In this document: positions 24,094-37,400 of the stretch, one piece after another
Layout: every line of letters begins with the position of its first letter
Numbering within the stretch: position 1 is the first letter of the stretch
Assembly: GCF_002443255.2 (NCBI RefSeq)
Contig: NW_019211457.1
Coordinates: forward strand, 22,697,709 to 22,761,708
DNA: 64,000 nucleotides
Source of the DNA: Varroa destructor
Lineage: Eukaryota; Arthropoda; Arachnida; Mesostigmata; Varroidae
Reading direction: 5' to 3'
Translations under genes and position numbers: made by a program
Notes under the pieces: model-generated
The model's input: only the letters and a program-made list of their open reading frames with translations
The model's database searches: none
Told to the model about the DNA's origin: nothing

Positions 24094-25735
24094 TATATAG
24101 AATAGTGTTGTTTATTCTTGTTTTAAGTATATAGTTATCTGGGTAATCTTTGGTAACCGCTGGCGATAAAGGCGTAGAGATGATACGAAATTGTACTCTT
24201 TTTTTATTATTAGTTCTACGAGAGCATTCCGAGGTTTGCGGACGTTAGTTCGGCGTATATATATATAGTGACCCGTTCACACAAAAATTTCAATTTTTGC
24301 GTAATTGTCAACAGATCCGTCTATCATTGGGTACTTTTTGGGAAATCTTATAGTTTTTGTGTCAAGGTACTGAAGATATAAATTCGAGGCACTTAAATAG
24401 TAGTCACGGCAGTTTTATACGGTCAATCCGATTGTTATGGGAGGAGAAAGCAAATATATTCGACGTGTTCATTACAGACAATATTTTTATATACATTTGG
24501 TAGGCGGCTATCTTCGAGAAGACCATGAAAGTAACCGTGTTCCTCCAACGAGTACTCCCAACATAAAATATTTATATATGTATATATAAGTTATATTACT
24601 CTGCTAAAATCATTAATAATAATAATATTACAATTATTATCATTATTATACCGTATATATATCTCATTACTCCGACAACAAAGCAGTGACTTGTCATCAA
24701 ATATCACATAATTCGTTCTCTTCTTTACCATTTTTTATCTGTCGTATATAAAACTTTTTTTTAATTCACATTTCGATCGATTAAAAAGCCAGAAATGTTT
24801 TCATTATTCTGCAAGCTGCGTCATGTCCAACAGTTTCAGCGTCGCTGACAGACGAAATGAATAAATAGCCTGTATCGATGTCCAGCATACACCTGTATCC
24901 TAATTGGCTTCGTAAGGGCAGGATAGGACATAAGGCCCGATGATGTAATTTGTAGGTTCGCACAACAAATAGAAGCGCATAGGCAATAAATTTGAGAGTA
25001 GTTCTGAGGGGAAAAAGAGTAGCATATATATACACATATGGGCGGCTCGCTCAGCAAGACTTTCATAGTTGTCCGTCTTAAACATTACCCTTTACTTCAC
25101 CAGTTCATCGCAGAATCCGCATTCAGTAATCATCATCATAGTGTTAGATCTATTTTATTGTCAGCTAGGTCTAGCGACAGACTTGACGGGGCCGCTGAGG
25201 CCATTAGAATTTGAAATAGACGTGCGCATCGAAAATGGCCCTCCCGCTAACAGACAGACATCACCAGCGACAAGACACTTATATTAAGGATAAGGAAAGT
25301 GGGTTGCTAGTATTTATAGATAATGATAAAATGCACGTTCGTCGTTAGTGTCGCATTATCACTGCTACTGATGTACTAGCATCAGTCAATGAATAAACAT
25401 AGAGCAAACTGTTTATTGTTTAGCGTGATGCTATCTTTCTATTACTGTATATGTTATTTTATACGAATTCCTGGAAGTCCTCTACAATGTTTTTGCAGGC
25501 AATGGTGCTTAGGTGTGATGATGATCTAATTAAAAATCGTTCTATGCTCCAGTCGCTGTACCGCAGCGTCGACTAGTAGAAAAGGCTACTAGGCGACGTC
25601 TGTGGAAGTGTAGTATTTTTGTTCGTTCGTTTGTTTGCGGTTTCAAGTCTGTCATTGGAAGCAGCGCGCCATTGAAACATTAAGAGCACCGGATGGGTCC
25701 GTCTTTTAGCGCTTGGCAGCGGTTTGAGTAATATC
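24094..25735. other. 3' flank and probable 3' UTR of the bZIP gene
   Basis: AT-rich, with TA runs near 24256-24267 and 24568-24600. Minus-strand AATAAA motifs at 25412-25417 and 25154-25159, about 320 and 580 nt past the bZIP stop, are candidate poly(A) signals. Short open frames at 24781-25085 are unrecognised. Confidence 0.55.
25412..25417 (-). terminator. Candidate poly(A) signal of the bZIP gene
   Basis: TTTATT on plus is AATAAA on minus, about 320 nt downstream of the stop. A second copy is at 25154-25159. Which is used cannot be told from sequence. Confidence 0.35.
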
Positions 25736-27069
25736 TTAATGTTCACTTCCGCTAGAATTCCCACACGAGGACGGCGAGCTCTCGCCTACTTTGCGGAGGT
25801 CTTCAGGCTCCGCGGGCGTTGAAGGCGGACTCACTGGGGCTTCAGCTGGGGCGCCTTTACCGGCGAACGTCCCACCGGGACCAGGATGCAGCATAATGTC
25901 GCGCAGAGTCGCTACTTCCTCCGCCAACCTCTGCATTTCGGAACGCAATTGAATATTTTCGCTTTTTAGATTCGTTTGACCATTTACGCTGACGATCACT
26001 CGTCGACGTGATTTTGCCGGCCGAGGCGGACTTGCAGGCACATCCGTCGATGAAGCCCCACTGTCTCCATCGGACGATACACCGTCCTCGCGTTCACGCT
26101 GTTCTGGTGAGGTGCTTGCATCGCTGCCACTAATTAGCCATTTGTGGCGTAATTTATGCGGAAGGGAGAATGCTGTCCCTGCAGAAGGCGTCAAAGCTCC
26201 AGTGGGCTGATCTTCGGCCGAGGCCCAGGAGCCCGAGGAAAGCGGTGAACTCTCTTCACCTCGGGACGAATTGTGATGTGGCTCCTCGGCAGGATGTGGC
26301 AGTGGTGTCAATGTGTGGGGGTGATTGGGAGGATGAGGAGCTGGGCTATACACCGGTTGTAATAGTGCTTTAGGCATCGACAGCGCCGTAATTAACTTCG
26401 CATTACTTGTGGGAATTCCGGGGGCAGCAAGTGGGGCGGCTGGTGATGGTAATGGGCGCTGTAAGTGTGGATGATGCAATGGTATTGGCTGATGAATGAC
26501 GGTACGTTGCGGAATCGCCGTTACTGGATCGGGAAGAGGTGGTGACGCGTGCGGCGGAGGGGGATGCGGTGTCCCGTGAGGATGTGGTCCCTGCAGTAAC
26601 TGGCTCAGTCCGTGTGGAAGTTGCGCTGGGAGCATGGCTGGTCCAAGGCCGTACTTTTCGCGTATCGCATTTAGTTCGGCCCGTAGCATCGAGTTCTCCT
26701 TGACGAGTTCAAGGACGCGAGTTTCGAGAACCATATCATTGAGTCGGCGCTTCTCACGCGACCGTTTCGCCGCTTCGTTGTTTCGACGTCGCCGATCCCA
26801 ATATGAATCATCTTTTTTCGAGTCGGGAATGAACTCGCGCTGTTTGCGTTGCGGGAACAATGCATCGCGCCCTCCTCCCCCTCCGCCCATAGGCGTTAAT
26901 GCACTGCCAACGTCTATGGGCATAGTCCACGGACGTGGCGGCGGTGTTGCACAGATGTCCGAGCTGCCAGTTCCTGCTGGTGGACTGCCGTTGAGGAGCG
27001 CAATCTCCAGGCGCTGCTGTTTCTCGGGGGGCTCGTCTGCCACCATCGGATACCTCACGGCATCGATGT
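25736..27069 (-). CDS. vri: vri main coding exon (bZIP and C-terminal zipper)
   Basis: The acceptor CCTTTTCATTACAG ends at 27070. The first full codons read [16 protein letters not shown]; Met13 at 27046 is the first in-frame ATG inside the exon and is a possible alternative start (436 residues). The sequence upstream of 27069 in this frame (MCVVFVSHL...) is intron. Stop TAA at 25738-25736. Confidence 0.93.
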
Positions 27070-28940
27070 CTGTAATGAAAAGGGATGTGAGATGCGAAAC
27101 AAAGACAACGCACACAAAAAAGAGGGTTAGAATTTCATCCTTCGAAGCCTATTTTATGACTGGGTTTTTAGCATCTGGGTTTAAGAAAGAAAAGGAATAG
27201 TTTGTGGTCACCGATTAAGCGATCGTTGTTGATTATCGTTAATATTTTATAGATATCTTCGTTTATTTATATATTACGGATATACGGCGATTTGATCCCA
27301 TAAGCCGGACTGTATAGGAATTGACTAAGAAAGAGAAGAATTGGTTGTCTTTTGATCGAAGAAATCTTTCACACTTTTGTAAGAAAAATGGTAAAATACA
27401 TACGGCAATTTACAAATATGTTTTTTAATAACGCCGCGATATAAAGGCCTCCAAGAACCTTGAAAAAGTTTAAGGACTGTCTCCAACAAAGATATACACA
27501 GCCAGGCCCGATACTTAACCGATTGAAAAGGCTTCTTAATGAGAGGCAGAAGGCCACACTATAAGAAAATTACTGCTAGTCAACTAATGAAACAAATTCG
27601 AAAAAACTCATTAATCTGTTCTGATACCTACGAAATCTATAGTACGTTCCGCCAATTACTGACCATGAAAAGTGAATGCCCAGTTACCTACGTGTTCACC
27701 TACTCTATTCCTATTGCCGTTATTTACGTGCGTCGTCAGCACACACATGTAAACACAGAAAAGTACGCGTATATTACATATCACATGACAATGGCGTATA
27801 GCGCACATAACCGATGTCCACATACAAACAAGGAAAGGATCGTATAGAAAAATGAAAAGAGAACGCCCATTAGAAAACGATCTACAGCACACAAGGATAC
27901 GGACAGGTAACAAGCTCGGACTGGTCTAACATTACGCGCAACTCGTCGTCGTCGAGTTCGTCGCTGCTGTAAAGATAGTCCCTTAGATGCTCAAGAGTTC
28001 GCCCCGCTATTCTATTTTATTGGGTTATATGAATGAGCAAACTGGGGAGCAAACGACGATCTAGAGCGCGCTCCAGTTGCAGTTCGCGCCGTTCACCATG
28101 GCTGGAGGATGCAGGAAAGGGTTAACGCTGACAGACGGCAGACAGCGGCACGAGACGACAACAACAAAAACGACAACAACGAACTAACGGCCGATGCTGC
28201 TGCTGTGAGAGCTAGGCTACAGCGACAACGACGATAACGATATTCGACCAAAGCATCGCCGTTCGCAGTCGCCGAACAGTCGCGGCGTAGACGGGTTGAT
28301 TGCCGTTACGCCTAGGGCAGAGTCAATGGGAGCAGCAGCAGCAGCAGCAGCAGCAACAAAGGACAGCAGCAGCCGTAGCAGACGAAAATGTGCCACATCC
28401 TCCACTACAGAGAAAATCGGGTCAAGGTGCCAGCCCCGATTACCGTTATGTCACGAACGAACTAGAGATGGGGGAAAAACAACGATTGAAATAGCAATCC
28501 GCTTAACCTGAAGAGCTGCATTTTCTGTGGTCATAATGTCAACATCAGGCCCGAACACAAAAACGTGCTGGATGGCCGAACGCACGTCACAGATACATCG
28601 CACTCGATACTATACTAGTATACGAAACAAACAACTCATTCATATGTGGCCAACAAATCGATAACGAGGACAACAATTATAACCATAACCGGCAGATATT
28701 TCATATGGTCTTGGAATCGCATTGACAATACGCTGTGTTCGCGTGATATATATGTGCTCGATTATTACTACTGTTAATGTCTTCGGAATAGAAATAATAA
28801 CAAAGATGAGGAACGGTTGTTATTGTTGATGATGTGGTTATAGTTTTGTTTGTTGTCGGTTTTCCAAAAATGATCGATCGATCGATCGGTCGATAGAAGC
28901 ATCTCAGCAGAGCTCACGCAGTCTTACCTGAGTCAGACAT
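25736..28940 (-). CDS. vri: vrille/NFIL3-type bZIP transcription factor, two coding exons
   Basis: Exons 28940-28928 and 27069-25736 encode 448 residues. Residues 82-87 are REFIPD, then [20 protein letters not shown]: the NFIL3/vrille extended basic region with the bZIP NxxAAxxSR signature at 101-109. A zipper follows with heptad Leu119, Leu126, Leu133 and Ile140. The [20 protein letters not shown] pattern is closer to Drosophila vrille than to vertebrate NFIL3 as I recall them. The middle is Pro/His-rich. LPHKLRHK lies at 307-314 and a second leucine zipper at 372-398. Family members bind RTTAYGTAAY-like sites and usually repress; vrille represses Clock in the insect clock loop and acts in development. 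Orthology to vri is inferred from the basic region; PAR-bZIP (Pdp1) is less likely because no PAR domain is visible upstream of the basic region. Confidence 0.87.
28328..28350. repeat. CAG triplet repeat
   Basis: Uninterrupted CAG run followed by CAA and further CAG units. It lies in the proposed vri intron, so it is probably not translated; two plus-strand open frames through it (70 and 64 codons) are low-complexity artefacts. Confidence 0.85.
28872..28887. repeat. GATC tetranucleotide repeat
   Basis: Four perfect GATC units, self-complementary as a whole, 41 nt downstream (in transcription) of the proposed vri first donor. Confidence 0.9.
28928..28940 (-). CDS. vri: Proposed first coding exon of vri (13 nt coding)
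   Basis: The minus strand reads ATG TCT GAC TCA G and then the consensus donor GTAAGA (CAG|GTAAGA). The single leftover base joins AC of the main exon to give [17 protein letters not shown] immediately precedes the ATG in frame, with TGA two codons before it, so this would be a true N-terminus. The exon is inferred from splice phase; without RNA evidence a chance donor cannot be excluded. Confidence 0.55.
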
Positions 28941-31900
28941 TTAGCATCAGGCGCCGTCATCGGAGTGCCAAGCCGTGTGCTTTTACACCAACAGCAGGAG
29001 TATCCCCATTACAAGGCGGCTTCAATGGCAGTAGTAGTAATAGGAATAGAAGCGATAATATCGGTGGAAAGCTTTTAGCAGGGACACCATAGCACTTACT
29101 TGCCACTATGAAAATATTACTGCTACTATTAGAATCTCGAGGCTTCTGCAGGGTGCGCCTGCAGCTACCTTCTGGGTATTATTACGTTGCTATCGTCTAT
29201 CGCCTAACGGTGGTTTCATCAGCGACGCGTCAGAATGCAGCGCGCCCGTAGTTGTAGCGGCAACAGGGGGAGGGGCAGCGTCAACAACAGTAATTCTAGT
29301 AGCAACCTATAAGATGATAGCCTAGTTTCGGCTTGCACATGAACTAGGTCAATGCTAGACACTACAAAACAGATACAAAGACGGTAGCCGCAGCAATACG
29401 TGATGGCCTTACATACTTCAATGCACTCAACGGCTGGTTGCTTCAGCCGTCGGATAATAAACACAGTGGTGCTAGAGGTGCGACTTTCTCACAAGTACAC
29501 ATGTCTTGCTGTTTCATACTCTTCTTGCTGTTTTCTTTCTATCGTCAGTATTCGCCCAGCGTGCACGCCGGTGCCCTCCTATCGTCGCATTCCGTGTAAA
29601 CGCCGACCGATACTGTAGCAGCCGTTACTCACGATCTTAACGTGTTTACGACTAACATGCGACTATACACCAGTCTGTTAGAACTCATGCCACAGCACAG
29701 GTGGCACGACGAAGGGAACAAAAACGACACGTTGACGAATGGAAAAAGAATCGTTTGTTGCTTTAATAGCAAACACAATATTGACAAACAACAACATCCG
29801 TTTGACGCGGATTTGCAATGCATTCAAATCAGATTGTGTTCCTGACATTGGGAAGTACTCATCAGAAGACAAGGCGTATGACATTGACTTAACTGGAACG
29901 AGACGAAATAATTTTGCAATTAATGTTTTCAAAAAGGCTGTGTTTAGGCACTGGGCTTGCAAGTACCATAATTGAGTTTGAAAGTAGATCTTTCACATAA
30001 TACACGTACAGCTTAGTACTTACTAAGTCTCGTTTCGGATTTGGTCGCAAGCGTCCACTCGTGCTTTATATTTGATTCATGATTCCTGGACTGCACCATG
30101 CAAAGAATTTCGAACGAGCGATCTCAACAGCAAACATCTACTACTGTGAATACCTCGTCCCTACAAACACTTCGCTCTGGAAGTGATTGAACAAATACTT
30201 TTTGGCTTACGACGGGCGTTACATATTGGACCGTTCGCAGAACTTGTCAGGGCGACATAAGGACGCCATACTTTCCGTTACGACCTTCTCATGCAACCCT
30301 CAAAGAGCTGGTTGTGGCGTCAGCGCACTAAATCTCTTATTCCATGACATCTACTCAGTGAAATGATAATGAGTCCATACATGAAAAGGCAACCATTGCC
30401 TACTAGACCCTTTACGGATGATGTTAGACAAAAAGCCTAGGCCACGACGGCAAACATTTTACTTATTCCTACAACTATGTAAATATGTAAGTACATTAAG
30501 AATTTTTAGAAGCGTTGAGATGTTGGATTTCCGAGTTTTCTTAATGAAATATTCGCCTGCGCCCTACTTTTAGATCACATCGTCATACGCCGGCTGCCAT
30601 TAATACTCAACTAAGCTAACTACTGATTAAGAGTAATTGCGTAATAAATGGATTCTCTTCTAGCCTATAAAACATACATCGTCAAACATGAATTTGATTC
30701 CGAGTAAGCGGATAGTATTATACCCACAAAACATCAATATCGTTTTATCAGTACGAACGCAGGCTCGTCATCGACGGTGACAGCTATATCTTGTAGTTCC
30801 ATTGGTCTCATTAAATACTTTTATTTGTTTTCATCGTCCTCCTGTTATCACCATAGTAAAGCCTTATCACTAGCACGCCAATAGTAGGTTTACGCCTAGA
30901 TGTCTACCCTATGTATTCTTCTCGGTTTCATAACGACTACAGGCCACTGCCCGTTATGGATACGTATGCTAACACTGAATGTGCCAATTGACAGTTACAT
31001 GGTGGTGGTAACATATCGTCAGCCTGCGCTACCCCATCAGGCGACATAATAAAGATGGCAGTAAATTGGGACAAGGCTGCCAGACCATGTCGACCTTCGT
31101 CGTTTGATATTATGGACGTCGCTAACGAGATCTGTGGCGAGCAGTACCAAAAAGAGGATCATTGTCGTTCGGGGGCAGTTTGTTGTCAGTTTAACACGGA
31201 ATTTGTGTTCTCGTCAGCGTGTATCGTTATTGGAAAACGTCATGAAGGAACGCACCCATGATGATGCGGTACGCATGTATGCGCATGCTATACGAAAGAG
31301 ACAATTGCGATTATAGTACGTATTGCGGGCTCCTGTGCACACAAATACTGATATTTCGTTGGGTCATTTGGGTAGCATGACGTTTCTAATTACGCCTTCT
31401 TACGTTTTTAGTAGTAAACCAAATTAGTGTAATAAGCTTTTTATGATAGAACTCCTATTATTTGTCAATGTCATCGGAAAAATACGACAAACATGAACCG
31501 AAAGACAGGTTACAATAAACCTACTTTTGTTACGTGACAGGTTCTATCCTTTTGCATACATTTGAATTATTCCGGGATGCACGCCAATGTAGATTATGGT
31601 GTATTTGGAATTTTAAACCTAGGTCCATCCTTATATCGCGATGCAGAATATGTCACACCTAAATAAACTGAGGATTTTAATCGTGCGGGTAATACCATAT
31701 TTCCAAAGATTACCCTGAACGCGAACCCCGCACTGTAAAACATACTTGTTATATTCATTGAAATAGAATAATAAGTTTTTTTTAGAAAAATTTTTTTAAG
31801 GACTCTCAGGACAATAGATGTTGATTATTTTAACAATTTATTTCAGATTTTCAGATTTTTCAATTGAACAAGGTGTTTTTCAATCTGCGACGTGAACCTA

Positions 31901-34428
31901 AATTCTCATGTAATTGGGGAGGACCACTACAATTATCATATTGGTTTCTACTTAGAAGGTCCTTGGAAGTAGACTAGAGATTCGGTAAGAGTGTATCGTA
32001 GAATCGCATGAGAGTATTTTAGGTCCACGTGCGTTGCAGGATCGAGCATAAGTTATAAGTATATAGAACTTCCGGACGTACATAGATTCGAAGAATCCCA
32101 CTTATCTTTATAGCTAGACTTGTGTCGGGCCACGTATTCTTCTTAGAACAGTAACAATAAAAAGTACTGAAACTTTTGCATTCATTAGCAGAGACGCCGT
32201 CGGCTTAGGCGGCCCACAACACCTTAAACATAACCTCCATCCAAACCAGTGTCGAAAAATATGGGCGTAAATTTTTCTAATTTAATAATAAACGTTAGCT
32301 AGACTGGTCGTATAGCGCGCCGATTTGACACCACTCATATCAGATGTACTACACTGTACGACACATAAGTTATATGCGCCCTTATATCGCAACGCATACG
32401 CGTCTTACTGTTGAGTAATTCGATAAATATACTAGCTATTCTATGACGTTCTCCTTCAAACGTTGCCTCCATTTAAGGTCCAAGAAATACGTTATTGACA
32501 CTAAAATGATAAACTTACATTATACACAAGCATAGAGATCTATATATATATATATAGAAACTATCGTCAGTCATTTGTGCGACTCTTTCAAGCGCAAAGG
32601 CACCTGCAAGAAGAAAGAGAGAGACAATCCCAAGTGACATGATGTCAGCCGAATGGCGTGTCAAATTGATACTGCTGAATGTTTCCCAACAACGGTAGTC
32701 CCTTTTCCGTTATCTTACTGAGATTCGTATAAACACGCCTAGGTCTATTCACTCACTTCGGCGAGTTTATGCAATTTCTGGACCGCGATACTTCATGATA
32801 GTTTCCTTTTGCCGTCATCACAAAAGCTCCTTCATGGTCTGCAACTATAATCACAACAAGTGAACACCATGACCGCACTGCTGAGTCAAGTAATCTGACT
32901 TCTTTGTTATGACGTTTAAACGGTTCTAAATTTAGGGTAGCGTCCAGGTATTAGTCGTTATCGCAAAATGATGTAACGTTTTTTACGAGACTCTTTAAGC
33001 TTTCGTCTTTACTGGTTGCGAGTACAATAAAAATATTTCGAGTGGACTATGCCGATGAACCACAAAATGCGTCGGCGTACATCGATTTGTCCATCAAAAA
33101 ATCGTTTTAGCACAAACGGACGTCGAGGAGTCCGATCAAAACAAGACTGTATATGCAGATTTTATTATGCAGATTCTAAAGGTCACTTTGTTATAATTGT
33201 CTTTGAATAGACATATTGTGCTGTAGTTATTTTCGAGATAGTGCTCTTAGATAATTCAAAGATAAGCTTTGAAGGCTAATTGTCTGAGGTAAGTTAGAGC
33301 TTCACACATCCTTTGATTGTAACATGTATACGCAGTCAAGGCTGAAATAAATGTTTTGGGTTTGTACGTCAGCTACTGCCATTCAGCACTCCTTTGTGCA
33401 CTTGGCTCCCAGCAGTACGAAACGAAATGTCTGCATGGCCGATTTCAGACCCAGCCCACCATATGTCTCTAATTTTGGCAAGTAAACACGTTAGCCATTG
33501 CGTTATCACTGGAAGGAAGGCGACAGAGGACCAAAGAGAAAGGTGCCATTATGTTATTTCACGTTTGTGTTATGGTCCTATTAAACCCGTTTTTGATGAA
33601 AAATAGGTATCAGTTATCCATAGCGTGGATTGGCCATTTATCTTGGTACCGAGAATGAATACACGAGTCACTATTGATATTAACTAGAAATGCCAGAGTG
33701 GACAAGGCAAAGGGCTTTCGAACGGTCGACCTTACCGTCTAGTGGTTGCAGCGCGCCACTATGGCGATTGACAATTGGCAAGAGTTACATTCATTCCTAA
33801 ACATTTTTATACAACATATAAAGCTTATTTCAACCCGATAATAACTTCTAATAGAATAAAATGTTTCGATACATAGACCGTAAATAACTGCGCGTGTTTC
33901 CTACGAGTCGTCACCCATTCGAGGCACGTGTTTGTTGACAGGCTATTTTTCGACGAAGAGATTGACGACTAAATAAAAGCTAACAAATTAACTAAATGTT
34001 AATAAAATTCTAATAGATTTGTCATTATTATATTTGCGTGCACCAGCCAAGTGTGTCCTTAGCGGTCACGTTCCGGTTAATTTTAATGTTTCTTCGTTTG
34101 ATGTTATATACATATATAATTGATCCAGGTGACTTACCCTAACAGACACCTGTTTAGCTCAATCGATATAAAGGTTAGGTAACTAAATGCAGTTTATCCT
34201 TGTATAAAATTTTTTACCGGTATTTCCGAAAATATACTTCCCTGAATAGTCAATGTTAACTATAAAAACGGTAGACTTATTAATCAGCTCTTCTGTTCTG
34301 CAAACCCTAGAACGCATGATATTTTAAAAAGGTTATCAGAGCCTGTTTTGCGTGATCTTCTACAGTAGTACCATCATAAAGGGTTCGGGCTGCAGCTCCC
34401 AAAAGCTTTCGCTCATTCGCTTGCCATT
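28941..34428. other. 5' flank of vri, no gene seen
   Basis: 28941-29650 is relatively G+C-rich and probably holds vri 5' UTR and promoter; I find no CACGTG E-box in the first 2 kb. 29650-34428 is unique-looking AT-rich sequence with only short unrecognised open frames (longest about 94 codons) and a short TA run at 32539-32558. CACGTG occurs near 32034 and 33925. Confidence 0.6.
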
Positions 34429-34464
34429 TCTATAATGTAAAATAGTATTATTTTACATTATAGA
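34429..34464. repeat. Perfect 15-bp inverted repeat (hairpin)
   Basis: Arms 34429-34443 (TCTATAATGTAAAAT) and 34450-34464 are exact reverse complements around a 6-nt loop. A second small hairpin follows at 34472-34486 (ACATTG, TTA, CAATGT). No flanking ORF explains them. Confidence 0.9.
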
Positions 34465-34486
34465 ACATATTACATTGTTACAATGT

Positions 34487-37400
34487 TTTTTCCTTGCTAG
34501 GAATTGACTGAATGTTTAGTCTTTCTTTTTTCAAAGCTAGCCTCTTGTGACGATTTTAAGGTTGAAAAGAATGACCTTACTCGTGTCTCTGTAACAAAAC
34601 TCATAGAGACTAAATAGCAAAGCAGAAGAGCGGGGCTACTGGCATTATCTTCATTTTTTGCATTTAACGGTACAAATGAACTATAGCCCTTTTCTGATAA
34701 TCGTACTCATTACAGAATGAAAACTAAGGTTGTTAACAAACAGAAACTATTTGCTTGAGTATATTTTGTTTTTTTCGCATAGTCCTTAATCGAGTCCTAA
34801 CCTGCGAGTGGAATCGCAGCAGTCAATAACCGGTCAGCAGATTAACTAATTTAACTTCTTACCTCATGAACCACTACAATCGACTCTACTTGGCTTTTTG
34901 AAGTTATATCACTTACAAAATAATTGCCAGTGTCCCAGTTTTTTAACATCCTCAGATGTTATCATCAGATAAATATATATTTTATTTGTCAATTATCAAA
35001 CACAGACTTCGGTGTTTGCCAGACTTCTAAGTGTCATTACACCGATTTTCATCACTTTCCGGCGTGGAACGTGTAACATATATAGCCGGGTTTAAGAGCG
35101 GAATCATAAGGCATTCGCTTTTTACATCGATTCCTTTGTTGGTCAAACGCTGCGGAAAAAGCCGTTTTCCCTTTCCATCCCCATTTTTTGTTTCATTCTG
35201 TCTGTCTGTCACGTGTTGGGTCCCAAACGTATTAACGTGGGGTGAGCTCGCCCATCTCAAAGCAAGCACGCAGCGCCGCCTGCTATCCAACGAGTCAGAC
35301 AAATGACTTTGCAGCGCCCCTTCTGTTTCCTGAGGCGATGTGAAGTGGCGATACGGAGACCCAGAAAAACGAAAGTGGGCTGTCTAAGTGGAACAACGCT
35401 AAATATTTCGCCAACGCTGGATCCATTCAGCCCACGGCATGACCTCGATTAGCCTTTTGCAACAACATTAAGAGAAACAATAACAACAACAATGAAAACA
35501 GCAATAATGACGAAATTGTTTAATAAATGAATCCGTGTCGGATGTGTTTTATCTATTTCTATGGACGCGGATAAGTTATAAATACGGTAAGTTCGACGGC
35601 AATTACAGTTGGTTTCTGCAACTTGATCGGTTCAACGACTGTGAACGAGGTGGGGAAAATTAATTTGCCACGGTATACCGTCGATGGTTGTCGCAAACGA
35701 TATAAATTGTCTGACAGATCGTCTATTTCAATATGGTACAAAAAGGAGTACTTCCGCTAGCGAGGCACAAAACGTAGTACATTGATTCTGAACGAGTAAG
35801 ATGTTTAATTTATTTGGTTGCAATGCATAGATGATTCGCCGTCTTATCGGGCTTCTAAGCATTAAATGCTAGATATTCCGTACTGAGACCCTCAACATAA
35901 AGCATGTACCTAATTAATTGCTGCAGATTTAACAGACCATATGCCTCCATATTGTATATAGTGATGTTTGTTCTTCATGGATAGATGACCAAATAATACA
36001 TCCTCGCAGTGTGGAACAATTTTTTGGAGTTTGTACACTTCAAGTTGGTAACTTCGGTTACCTTCGTGTGACAGACTCGATACGCCATCATCTATGGTCC
36101 TTTACAGATACTGCCGGCGAGCTTGACCGAATCCAGTGTATTGATGAATGAAATTTAGGTAGCGCAAAAGCAACGTTTTTAGCGGTGAAGCAAACCGCGG
36201 ATAGCATTCGATATGGACTTTATTTATGTATATCAGCACACCTAAAAGGTTCATCTGTGAAAGCCTGAAGAAATATTGCCAAAAAACTTTTGCTATTCCT
36301 GATAATTACGAACATTTCGAAGTGGTATCCTATGACACTTCAGTGGCGCATGTATCAGCAGTGCCAAATTTTTTACAGAAGATAACTGTGCTGTATCCGC
36401 ACCTGTTTGTGTATCCTTGTCAAAGATATTCCAAGTAACAAATATTAACAATGACATCTGAAAGCTACCATATTTAAAGACAACACTCGTTACTTTTCCG
36501 CAGTACATCATTGTATCGGTAGATTTGCAGTACTTTGCTATAATCCGTTCACCTTCGACAAATATGAGTGATTCGAACAACGGACACCGCTCCATGTGCT
36601 GAAGGCTGCAGTTCTCTGCAACACGAACGTTAGAGCCTGAACATCAGATAAGCCAATGGCCGAACTGCAAAAAAGCTAATACACGAAAACGTCATAGGCT
36701 AACATCAAGATGGAAAAGCAAAATAATCATTTCGGCAGACGAAAACAAAGTTGGCGCGTGGCAGAGAGGGAAGCACTTGCTGTTCCAAGGCTCGGGTTCT
36801 ATTTAAGCGAATCTGGGTTGATCGAGACGCTGATCTGAGTGTTGATCTGGGTTGCGGCGACCCCGTTACCCCGGTCTACGCCGTCTTGTTGAATGTACCA
36901 TTCCGTTCTTAACTCACCACTCAATGAATGGGATAATAAATCATTATCATCCACCATTACTAGTGAGGATGCGTGGACGGGTAAATGGGTAGACGTAAAT
37001 GGGGTTATTTTGCAGTCTCTGTTGCCTATCCGACTCAGAAGGACAGCGTCTAGTACGCCGTAGCGTGAAGAGATAGCAGAAGAAGAAGCTAGAGAATGCA
37101 GCTGGCGAGCGACGCGTAACGATCAAGCGCTGCAATTTATTTGAAGATGTTCTCCGACTGGTGACGGCCGCGGCGGCGCGCTCGGCAATATTGTCTCGAT
37201 GACAACAATAATAACAACTACCATCTGCAAAGCCCTGACGGGGAGAGTCAGGACAACCACGTAACAATCATTCCCGACAAGCGGTATGGCACGATCTAAC
37301 TGGCTGTCTGGCAATCTTAGTATGTTAAGGACACGAATAACATCGATGCTACCACCGATAGGAGGTAGGGCATAACGGCCAAGGCTAATGTGGCGAGAGA

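Larger units (their letters stand above)
27070..28927 (-). other. vri: Proposed vri intron 1 with triplet-rich island
   Basis: The 27070-27950 part is ordinary AT-rich sequence. From about 27930 to 28500 it becomes richer in G+C with CGT, CAG and CAA runs (CAG tract about 28328-28350 encodes spurious poly-Ala/poly-Gln frames). A GATC tetranucleotide repeat (four units) lies at 28872-28887. The island may contain alternative 5' exons or a promoter. Confidence 0.5.

Noticed and set aside
26634..27200. 188-codon plus-strand frame
   Set aside because: Antisense shadow of the G+C-rich vri coding exon; the minus strand has the bZIP signature.
33680..33770. tRNA-like segment (GCCAGAGTGG...GGTCGACC)
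   Set aside because: The A-box resemblance is partial; I could not pair an acceptor stem or find a proper T-arm with TTCRANNC at the right distance.
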